Below, piece after piece: positions 15,893-22,134 of a stretch of 49,058 nt of DNA (within the stretch, counting starts at the first letter, position 1; each line of letters begins with the position of its first letter). The translations under genes and the position numbers were made by a program. Source of the stretch: Phycisphaerae bacterium (lineage in GTDB: Bacteria > Planctomycetota > Phycisphaerae > Phycisphaerales > SM1A02). The notes under the pieces were generated by a model, which was given only the letters and a program-made list of their open reading frames with translations, was not told the origin of the DNA and made no database searches. The stretch is taken from NCBI GenBank assembly GCA_016873335.1, contig VGXN01000007.1, positions 1 through 49,058 of the forward strand. The letters are read 5' to 3'.

Positions 15893-16614
15893 TGGCGGAA
15901 GAAGTTGCGCTGCCGCGCGGCGGTGGGCGCGAGGCATGCGTTCGTGCGCTTGCCGATTTCGGCATCGAGATTTCAGCGGACGAGCTGAACCGACTTGCGC
16001 GCTTTCTCGATTTGCTTCTCGATGCCAACACGCGCATGAATCTCACGGCTGTCCGCGATGTGGATGCCGCGTGGATGCGGCATGTGTTCGATGCGCTCAC
16101 GCTGCTTCCGATCCTGCAGCAGGCTGATGCGCGTCGTGTCGCGGATGTGGGAAGCGGTGGAGGCGTGCCAGGAATGGTGCTTGCGATCGTGTGGCCTCAG
16201 GCGACGCATCTGCTCATCGAGTCCACGGGGAAGAAGGCTGCATTTCTGCGGAGTACCGCGGATGCGCTCTCGCTGCGATCGGTGGAGGTTCGCAGTGAGC
16301 GCGCGGAGTCGCTCGCGCGCGGGCCGCTGCGCGAGAGCATGGATGTCGTGACATCACGCGCCGTCGCGCGCCTTCCGATCCTGCTCGAACTCTGCCTGCC
16401 GCTTGTGCGTGAGCATGGACACATGGTGACGATCAAGGGGGAGAAGGCAGCCGCAGAGGTGACCGAAAGCGTGCGCGCCCTCGGCACGCTGCGCGGCGCA
16501 GTCACCGACTGCATCCGCACGCCGACGGGAACCGTTGTGGTGATTGAAAAGGTTGGGAAGACGCCGCGCCGCTATCCGCGCCCTGCGGGCGAGCCGCAGA
16601 AGAGTCCGCTCTGA
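15892..16614 (+). CDS. rsmG: 16S rRNA (guanine527-N7)-methyltransferase
   Basis: A 240-residue RsmG (GidB), which uses S-adenosylmethionine to methylate G527 of 16S rRNA; loss confers low-level streptomycin resistance in other bacteria. Motifs: Arg-Met-Asn-Leu-Thr (48-52), His-Val-Phe-Asp (64-67, equivalent to the usual His-x-x-Asp-Ser), the SAM-binding Asp-Val-Gly-Ser-Gly-Gly-Gly-Val-Pro-Gly-Met (85-95), the Thr-Ser-Arg-Ala-Val-Ala segment and Lys-Gly-Glu. ATG 15892 was preferred over the TTG three bases earlier. The start overlaps the rodA stop by one base, so it is the third gene of the mrdA-rodA-rsmG unit. Confidence 0.96.
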   Translation: MAEEVALPRGGGREACVRALADFGIEISADELNRLARFLDLLLDANTRMNLTAVRDVDAAWMRHVFDALTLLPILQQADARRVADVGSGGGVPGMVLAIVWPQATHLLIESTGKKAAFLRSTADALSLRSVEVRSERAESLARGPLRESMDVVTSRAVARLPILLELCLPLVREHGHMVTIKGEKAAAEVTESVRALGTLRGAVTDCIRTPTGTVVVIEKVGKTPRRYPRPAGEPQKSPL

Positions 16615-16621
16615 CTTGGGT

Positions 16622-16644
16622 GTGCGGGGCATCAGACCCCGTGC
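16622..16644. terminator. Hairpin between two convergent genes
   Basis: An 8-bp stem (GTGCGGGG with CCCCGTGC, two G-U wobbles) and a 7-base loop lie exactly in the 33-base gap between rsmG and the convergent gene at 16648. Position fits a bidirectional terminator. No U-run follows on either strand, so strength is uncertain. Confidence 0.4.
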
Positions 16645-16647
16645 GCA

Positions 16648-18048
16648 TCACGGGTTCTGTGGCGCGGGAGAGTCTGCAGGGCTTCTTGGGAGCGCTTCAC
16701 TGTCTGTCGGTGGATTCCGCTCGTCCATCATCTCGTCCTCGCCCCCGCGCACGGGCGATGCCGCAGCGGCAAGGAACTGGTTCGTTCGCAGGGGGCGACT
16801 GCCGAGCGACGCTGTGCTGTCGCAGCGTGTTGCGGGCTTCATCTCCGCATCGTGCATGCACCAGTTCTTCCATGTCCGCCGGACCGCCTGCGCGGCATCG
16901 CGCGCGGTCGCCTCCACGCGGAGAATGCGTAGCACCGAGCGTTCGGTCGTGAAGGGACGCCACCCGCCTGTCGGCGTTGACTGCTCAAACGATTCTCCGC
17001 GGCGCCGGTACACGCGACCATCGAGACCAACGAGAAGGTTGTCGCGCACCGCATCAGGTTGGAACGCATCCGAATCAGCAGGCGTACGCGGCTCGATCTT
17101 GTGATCCACGGGTAAATCGGAGGGAAGTGTCGGCGTTGGCGCAGTGCACGCGGCGACCCAGCGAAGACTCCATGGGTTCCACCACCAATCATTGCCGTTG
17201 CAGGGCGGGTCGCTCGGTGCGGGAACAGGCGATGCAATGTGTCGGGCGAGTTCCGCGATTCGACTGTGCAGCGTGCCCGGTACGGCGGAGAGCGCGCTGC
17301 CAAATCTGGAAGTCTCGCTGACATCCATGAGGACGGCGGGCACGGCATCGGATGCGATCCATGTCCACTGCGGGGCAGTCAGTGAGCGTGCATCGAGCCA
17401 GCGACCTGCGTGCAGAAGCAGATGTCGGCCGTTGGGTTCACGCAAGAGCGTGGACGAGCAGTTGACCGCGCCTTCGAGTCGCCCTTCGATGACGCTCTCG
17501 AACGCGGGCGTGCCGAGCCAGCGAACGGCGATGGTGCCGTCGGGCGGCGGGGGGTCGTTCACTTGCAGCATGACGACCGAGCGCGTCCCGCTGCAGTCGG
17601 GCAGCGGACGCGGATCGGGGAATGACGTGGTGCGCATGACCGCGATGAGGTCGTCGAAGGCGACCGTCAGGGTGACGCCCGCGAGCGCGCTTGTGAGCGC
17701 ACTCGTCGCAGCATCCGCATGCTCAGGCGCCGTCTCGACTCGCAGTGCAGGGACCTTGATCGGACCGACTCGTACGGTGCGCTGCGCTCTGTCGAGAACG
17801 GCATCGCCCACAAAGTTCGCTGTACCTCGAAAGTCAGGTACGCCGCGGAGGCTGCTCACCTCGATTGCCAGTTTGCCGCGAACGGAGGCGCCCGTGAAGT
17901 CATCGACATGCGGCTGGCTGATGCTGACGATGGCGCTTGGCGTCTGGCGGACTCGCGGCCAAGACAACGCGGATTCGCGCTGCGACTGCTGCACGACAGT
18001 GGGTGTCGTGCAGGCGAGAGCAACGGTCGCAACCCATGCGGCAATCAT
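16648..18048 (-). CDS. Secreted protein of unknown function
   Basis: A 466-residue protein without a family I recognise. It begins with a short hydrophobic signal-like segment (Met-Ile-Ala-Ala-Trp-Val-Ala-Thr-Val-Ala-Leu-Ala-Cys), which could be a signal peptide with an imperfect lipobox at Cys13. The body is mixed alpha/beta with a Trp-rich stretch near 290-305 (Trp-Trp-Trp-Asn-Pro-Trp), several scattered cysteines, and a Pro-rich hydrophilic tail. One segment (Arg-Asp-Asn-Leu-Leu-Val-Gly-Leu-Asp-Gly-Arg-Val-Tyr) looks like a beta-repeat unit. The 100-residue gene upstream is separated by only 9 bases, so they are likely co-transcribed. An extracytoplasmic role is inferred from the N-terminus only. 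Confidence 0.65.
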   Translation of the reverse strand: MIAAWVATVALACTTPTVVQQSQRESALSWPRVRQTPSAIVSISQPHVDDFTGASVRGKLAIEVSSLRGVPDFRGTANFVGDAVLDRAQRTVRVGPIKVPALRVETAPEHADAATSALTSALAGVTLTVAFDDLIAVMRTTSFPDPRPLPDCSGTRSVVMLQVNDPPPPDGTIAVRWLGTPAFESVIEGRLEGAVNCSSTLLREPNGRHLLLHAGRWLDARSLTAPQWTWIASDAVPAVLMDVSETSRFGSALSAVPGTLHSRIAELARHIASPVPAPSDPPCNGNDWWWNPWSLRWVAACTAPTPTLPSDLPVDHKIEPRTPADSDAFQPDAVRDNLLVGLDGRVYRRRGESFEQSTPTGGWRPFTTERSVLRILRVEATARDAAQAVRRTWKNWCMHDAEMKPATRCDSTASLGSRPLRTNQFLAAAASPVRGGEDEMMDERNPPTDSEALPRSPADSPAPQNP

Positions 18049-18057
18049 TGGATGCGT

Positions 18058-18360
18058 TCAGCGTGCTGCGAAGCTGAGTTCGTCACCCGTGCTGAGGTCC
18101 ACGAACTTCCAGTGAAGGGTCTTGCCCATGCGCTCGACGACAAGCCAACCGATGTCCTCATCGCTGACGGTGAGGATCATTTGTGTCACTGGATCCTGCT
18201 GTGGCGGCAACTGGAGTTCCACGCCTGGACCGAACAGCACATCGCCACCTGTGCGGTCGGGTCCCGTGTTGAGATGGGAGAGCCGCTCTTCAAGTGACTT
18301 CCGCGATCCGAGGTTCGGAGCGGGACTGGTTCCATTGGCAAGGACGACAAGAGAACGCAT
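18058..18360 (-). CDS. Small protein of unknown function
   Basis: A 100-residue soluble protein with no recognised family. I chose the ATG at 18360 because the 32 extra codons available upstream are Ser/Asn-rich low complexity and run into the LpxL gene. The C-terminal half (Val-Ser-Asp-Glu-Asp-Ile-Gly-Trp-Leu-Val-Val-Glu-Arg, then Leu-His-Trp-Lys-Phe-Val-Asp) reads like a small beta-rich domain; the protein has no signal peptide, no cysteine and no membrane span. It lies between the LpxL-family gene (40 bases upstream) and the secreted unknown (9 bases downstream), all on the minus strand, so it may belong to an envelope-related transcript. Confidence 0.6.
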   Translation of the reverse strand: MRSLVVLANGTSPAPNLGSRKSLEERLSHLNTGPDRTGGDVLFGPGVELQLPPQQDPVTQMILTVSDEDIGWLVVERMGKTLHWKFVDLSTGDELSFAAR

Positions 18361-18400
18361 GACGATCGGCGAAAGAATACGGCAGGGCGGGGTGGTGTGT

Positions 18401-19432
18401 TCAGGCGCAGACGAGCGGTTCGATGCGCTGCTCGAGGCGTTCGAGTTCCGTTCCACTCATCCAGGGAAGGCTGCGCAGTTTCTCGCGAAGCCGCTCGGGC
18501 ATCGGCTTGCCAGCGCGTTCATGCGCCGGGCGACTCTTCCAGCGGCGATGCACCCACAGATACTGGTCGGGTGCGCGGCGAACCGCCAGTTCCATGGCAT
18601 GGTTGAAGCGGGCGGTGATGTAGAAGAGCGGATCGGGCTGATCGCGCCAGTCGCTTGGGCGGATCACATCGACGCCGTCGAGTTCATAGTCGAATCGTCC
18701 GCCGATGCGCCGCGCGGCGCCGACCACGATCGGCACTTCGTAGCGCATGGCAAGCAGTCCGATCGACTTGTAACTCGAAGCGAGCCTGCCGAAGAATGGC
18801 ACGAACATGCCGTCCTCGCCCGCATTCTGATCGGCGATGAATCCGATGCGCCCGCCCGATTCGATGATCCGCTGCACTTCAGTCGTTGCACCCCACTTCG
18901 TGAGCACGGTCAGTCCGCGCGCTTCCCGAACACCGCGCACCCAACGGTCAAGCCATGGATTGTCGAGCGGGCGCGCGAGCGCATGAAGGCGAAAGCCGAG
19001 CAACGCCAGCGTGAATCCGAGCAGTTCCCAGTTTCCGCAGTGACCCGTCACGAAGATGACGGGATCGTTGCCGACGAGGAGCCGCAGCGATGATTCGATC
19101 CTGCCCGTGCGCACATGCTGTGACCACGATGTGGGCGTGAGGAGGCGGGGGACTGCAGTTGCTTCCACCAGGAACATTTGGAACATGCTGCGCAGCGAAT
19201 CATCCGCGAGTGTGGCCACCGCGGGCTCGTCGAGTTCTGGAAAGCTGCGGCGTATGTGGCCGCGGGCTCGGTCACGGTGACGCTTCACCAGCCGTCCGTA
19301 GAGGCTTCCAAACTGCGCCGCCGTGCGCATGTTCTGCGCCGGAGGAAACATGTGAAACGCACCGAAGAGCCCCCGAAGCGCCGCATACTGCGCGAACGCC
19401 GCTGCGTGATCGATGAAACCCTGTGGTCGCAC
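18401..19432 (-). CDS. LpxL/HtrB-family lipid A late acyltransferase
   Basis: A 343-residue member of the LpxL/LpxM (HtrB) family, which adds a secondary acyl chain to the lipid A precursor at the inner membrane; some relatives acylate mannosyl-inositol lipids. The catalytic His-x4-Glu is His131-Cys-Gly-Asn-Trp-Glu136. Downstream are Phe-Ile-Ala-Asp-Gln-Asn-Ala-Gly-Glu-Asp-Gly and Phe-Phe-Gly, the family's second block, and Trp-Val-His-Arg-Arg-Trp-Lys near the C-terminus. The start is GTG at 19432, seven bases after the coiled-coil gene stop, so the two are probably co-transcribed. Together with the LptC-like and AsmA-like genes in this window it points to an outer membrane with lipid A. Confidence 0.9.
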   Translation of the reverse strand: MRPQGFIDHAAAFAQYAALRGLFGAFHMFPPAQNMRTAAQFGSLYGRLVKRHRDRARGHIRRSFPELDEPAVATLADDSLRSMFQMFLVEATAVPRLLTPTSWSQHVRTGRIESSLRLLVGNDPVIFVTGHCGNWELLGFTLALLGFRLHALARPLDNPWLDRWVRGVREARGLTVLTKWGATTEVQRIIESGGRIGFIADQNAGEDGMFVPFFGRLASSYKSIGLLAMRYEVPIVVGAARRIGGRFDYELDGVDVIRPSDWRDQPDPLFYITARFNHAMELAVRRAPDQYLWVHRRWKSRPAHERAGKPMPERLREKLRSLPWMSGTELERLEQRIEPLVCA

Positions 19433-19439
19433 GCGCCGT

Positions 19440-20813
19440 TCAGCGCTCCGCTGAACCTGTCAGGATCTGGAAACGATTCCAGTTGAGGATGGGCACTTGC
19501 GCAGCGTTCGCTGCGGCAACGAGCGCCTGATAGGAGTCGTAGGCGCGGCTCGCTTCGAGTTGCGCCGTGTAGGCGGCGTCATCCGCGCCGATGGAACGAA
19601 GCTGCGGACGCACGGGAACAGTGCCGAGCACGATGAAGTCGATGTCGGGCGTGATCTCCGTTCCATCCACCACGACGCCGCCCCACTCGCGGATCTTGGC
19701 GCGGATGTAGTCGCCTTCGGAATCGGTGACCTTGCCATCGTTGTCCACATCGAACTTTCCATGGACGAGGAACTTGTACTGATAGTTCGGGCTGTACACG
19801 GCATTCGCAAGCACGTTGCCCTTCGCCACGGTGGTCCGAGGGGACTTGCGGGTCACGCGGGCCGTGCTCGTGGTGTCGCCCACCTTGATGATCTCGATGC
19901 TGGCGATCCCCGGAGCTTGTCGATCGGTCTTGGGGTCGTACAGAATCGCCGACGAATCGGGATAGACCTCGAAGGTCATTCCCGCGCGGACTCGATCCTT
20001 GTTGCCGAGTGAGATGAAGACCTGATCCTTCGCCGTCTGCGAGACGTCGATGACGCGACCATCCACGAGCAGGGCGGGATCTGCGGGTCTGATGCGGAAT
20101 TGGTCGACCTGCTTCTGAAGTTCCTGCACGCGCGCCGTCAACGCCTGATTGGCCGCAACAAGGCTCGTTTGCTTCGCGCGTTCTTCCTCGATCTCCGTGG
20201 CGTACTCGGTCTTCGCATTCTCGCGCGCAGTCGCCAGTTCGGCCTTCAGCTCTTCGAGCGAGGCGAGCGTGCGCTCCGTCTGTTCGGCGTACGGAGCGAT
20301 CGTCGCCTGCAGTTCACGCACCTGCTCTTCGCTCGCCCGCTTCGCCTCGTCCGCTTGTGCCTGAATCTGCCTGACCTGTGCCGCCGCATCTTCGACTGCA
20401 CGTTCGAGTTCCGCGGCCTTGTTGACCGCCTCCGTTCGTGCCCGCTCGAGCGATTGCACTTTCTGCTTCACTGTCTCGTCAGGCTTGAGATTGAGCGCGC
20501 TGCGGAGTGCCGTGGCATCGCCCGATGTCTCGCCCGTCACCGCGGACATCACATTCGCATTTCGCGCAACGAGGAACTCGACAAGGCTCTTCCCCTCGCC
20601 CTGCGCAGCCTGCTGCGCCTGCATTCCCGCCTCCTGATCGAGATAGCCGGGGGGGACGATCGCCGCGAGGTCGCGCTTCGCTTTCGCCTCGGTCGCAGCG
20701 GACTTGTTCCACTCGGTGAGGAAGTAGACCGAAGCGGCAGCGGTCAGCACAAAGAGGATCACAAACACCACCAAACCGATCAGAGGTCCGGTCGTTTTCG
20801 AGGGCATCGCCAT
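19440..20813 (-). CDS. Membrane-anchored coiled-coil protein with EF-hand loop
   Basis: A 457-residue protein of no family I can name. It has one N-terminal span (about 10-33) with the rest predicted extracytoplasmic. A long Ala/Glu/Lys/Gln coiled coil follows (about 110-240), then a beta-rich domain (about 247-345; Leu-Gly-Asn-Lys-Asp-Arg-Val-Arg-Ala-Gly-Met-Thr-Phe-Glu-Val-Tyr). Residues 355-366 form a complete 12-residue EF-hand/dockerin-type calcium loop (Asp-Val-Asp-Asn-Asp-Gly-Lys-Val-Thr-Asp-Ser-Glu). The segment after it (367-402, with Trp-Gly-Gly-Val-Val-Val and Asp-Phe-Ile-Val-Leu-Gly) has a BRCT-like rhythm, a weak inference. It is transcribed divergently from rpsT and lies directly upstream of the LpxL-family gene. 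Confidence 0.8.
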   Translation of the reverse strand: MAMPSKTTGPLIGLVVFVILFVLTAAASVYFLTEWNKSAATEAKAKRDLAAIVPPGYLDQEAGMQAQQAAQGEGKSLVEFLVARNANVMSAVTGETSGDATALRSALNLKPDETVKQKVQSLERARTEAVNKAAELERAVEDAAAQVRQIQAQADEAKRASEEQVRELQATIAPYAEQTERTLASLEELKAELATARENAKTEYATEIEEERAKQTSLVAANQALTARVQELQKQVDQFRIRPADPALLVDGRVIDVSQTAKDQVFISLGNKDRVRAGMTFEVYPDSSAILYDPKTDRQAPGIASIEIIKVGDTTSTARVTRKSPRTTVAKGNVLANAVYSPNYQYKFLVHGKFDVDNDGKVTDSEGDYIRAKIREWGGVVVDGTEITPDIDFIVLGTVPVRPQLRSIGADDAAYTAQLEASRAYDSYQALVAAANAAQVPILNWNRFQILTGSAER

Positions 20814-20872
20814 AGAACCCTGTAGTGTCGCTTCGCGAGCGGGGTTGCGTCAAGTGGTCGATTCGGTTGCAC

Positions 20873-20901
20873 TTGCACAAGCGGGCGCGATGTGCGATAC
20901 T
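20873..20901 (+). promoter_or_regulatory. Candidate promoter for rpsT
   Basis: TTGCAC and GATACT (4 of 6 to TATAAT) are separated by 17 bases on the plus strand, about 65 bases before the rpsT start. A second overlapping TTGCAC copy lies at 20867-20872. The leader could allow the autogenous control known for bS20, but no binding site was identified. Confidence 0.45.
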
Positions 20902-20965
20902 GCGCGGTCCCGCTGATCTGCCTGCGCGTGCAGGCGGATGCAGGCGGCAGACGAGGATCATTCCA

Positions 20966-21241
20966 GTGCCCAATACCGAATCAGCGAAGAAGCGAGTCCG
21001 TCAAGGCGTCGAGCGCAGCGCGCGCAACCGTTGGCGCCGCACGAAAGTCAAGGATGAGACGAAGGTCTTCCTGAAGGCAGTGCACGATGGCGACAAGGCC
21101 GCAGCGGAGAAGTCGCTGCGCTCTCTCTCGGGCATGCTGGACCGCTTCGCGCTGACGCCGACCATGCACCGCAACACCGCAGCGCGTCGCAAGAGCCGTC
21201 TCGCACGGCGCCTGAACGCGATGAGCGCTGCGAAGAGCTGA
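20966..21241 (+). CDS. rpsT: Ribosomal protein bS20
   Basis: A 91-residue bS20, which binds 16S rRNA early in small-subunit assembly. The N-terminus (Pro-Asn-Thr-Glu-Ser-Ala-Lys-Lys-Arg-Val-Arg-Gln) and the C-terminal block (Met-His-Arg-Asn-Thr-Ala-Ala-Arg-Arg-Lys-Ser-Arg-Leu) are typical, as is the basic all-helical composition. The start is GTG at 20966 with GAGGA at 20953-20957, 8 bases upstream; the frame is open further up, but the extra residues do not match the family. It is monocistronic or shares a transcript with the CPBP gene that begins 26 bases later. Confidence 0.96.
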   Translation: MPNTESAKKRVRQGVERSARNRWRRTKVKDETKVFLKAVHDGDKAAAEKSLRSLSGMLDRFALTPTMHRNTAARRKSRLARRLNAMSAAKS

Positions 21242-21267
21242 TCGATTCGAAGTCGACCGAAGACTCC

Positions 21268-22089
21268 ATGAGCCAGCGCAAGGCTGCGCGACGAGGTTCT
21301 GCCCAACCGAACGGGGGGAAGGTTGGCGGACATTCGCCGATCGCATCGAGCGGATACTTCGAGCGTTCCAAGCAGCCACTCGAGATTCTGGCGCTCGTCG
21401 TGCCGCTGATCGTGCTCTACGAGGTGGGGCTGATCTTCGCGCTGCGTACCCATGGCGGAACGCTCACCAACTCCGCGCATGAGGGACTGCTTCGCATGTT
21501 CGCCAGCCTCGGCATCGATGCGGGGCGCTTCAGTCTTCCTGCGCTCGCTTTGCCTGGTGTTGGTGTGATCGTGGTGCTGCTGGTGTGGCAGGTGCTCTCG
21601 CGCCGTGCGTGGACGGTTCACCTTCCGACGGTGGGGGGCATGATCATGGAGTGCGTGCTCTTTTCACTGCCACTGCTTGTCGCGGCGCAGGTCATCACGC
21701 GCATGTTTCCGCCCGCGGCTGCGGGGGAGATGGACGGTCTTGGCACATTCGGGAAGGTGGCGATGAGCGTTGGCGCGGGCGTCTACGAAGAACTCGTGTT
21801 TCGCATGGTCCTGATCGCACTGCTGCACACGCTGTTTGTGGACTTGCTGCGCTGGAAGGAGTCGTGGGCGCTCGGCGTGGCGGTGGTCGTCGCTGCAGTG
21901 CTCTTCACGCTGTACCACCCGCTGCAGTTGCCGAGCGGTGCGGTCGATCTTCGCCGTGTCATCTTCTTCCTCGCGGCAGGCAGTGCCTTTGGTGTTCTCT
22001 ATGTCGTGCGCGGCTTCGGCATCGCCGTGGGAACGCACGCGTGGTACGACATCGCGGTCGTCGTCCTCCTCGCACCGCCCGAGGCGTGA
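21268..22089 (+). CDS. CPBP-family intramembrane metalloprotease
   Basis: A 273-residue membrane protein of the CPBP (CAAX protease and bacteriocin-processing) family. Six or so hydrophobic spans lie between about 38 and 270. The active-site motifs are Glu174-Glu175-x-x-x-Arg179 (Glu-Glu-Leu-Val-Phe-Arg), His217 in Tyr-His-Pro and His257 in Gly-Thr-His-Ala-Trp-Tyr-Asp, matching the three conserved motifs of the family. In eukaryotes relatives cut prenylated proteins; bacterial members have varied, mostly unknown substrates. It sits between rpsT and the LptC/OstA-like gene (45 bases apart), so an envelope-related substrate is possible but not shown. Confidence 0.92.
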   Translation: MSQRKAARRGSAQPNGGKVGGHSPIASSGYFERSKQPLEILALVVPLIVLYEVGLIFALRTHGGTLTNSAHEGLLRMFASLGIDAGRFSLPALALPGVGVIVVLLVWQVLSRRAWTVHLPTVGGMIMECVLFSLPLLVAAQVITRMFPPAAAGEMDGLGTFGKVAMSVGAGVYEELVFRMVLIALLHTLFVDLLRWKESWALGVAVVVAAVLFTLYHPLQLPSGAVDLRRVIFFLAAGSAFGVLYVVRGFGIAVGTHAWYDIAVVVLLAPPEA

Positions 22090-22134
22090 GGGGCGCGGGC
22101 GCGATCCGCATCGCGTCTACACTCGTGCTCCGTC

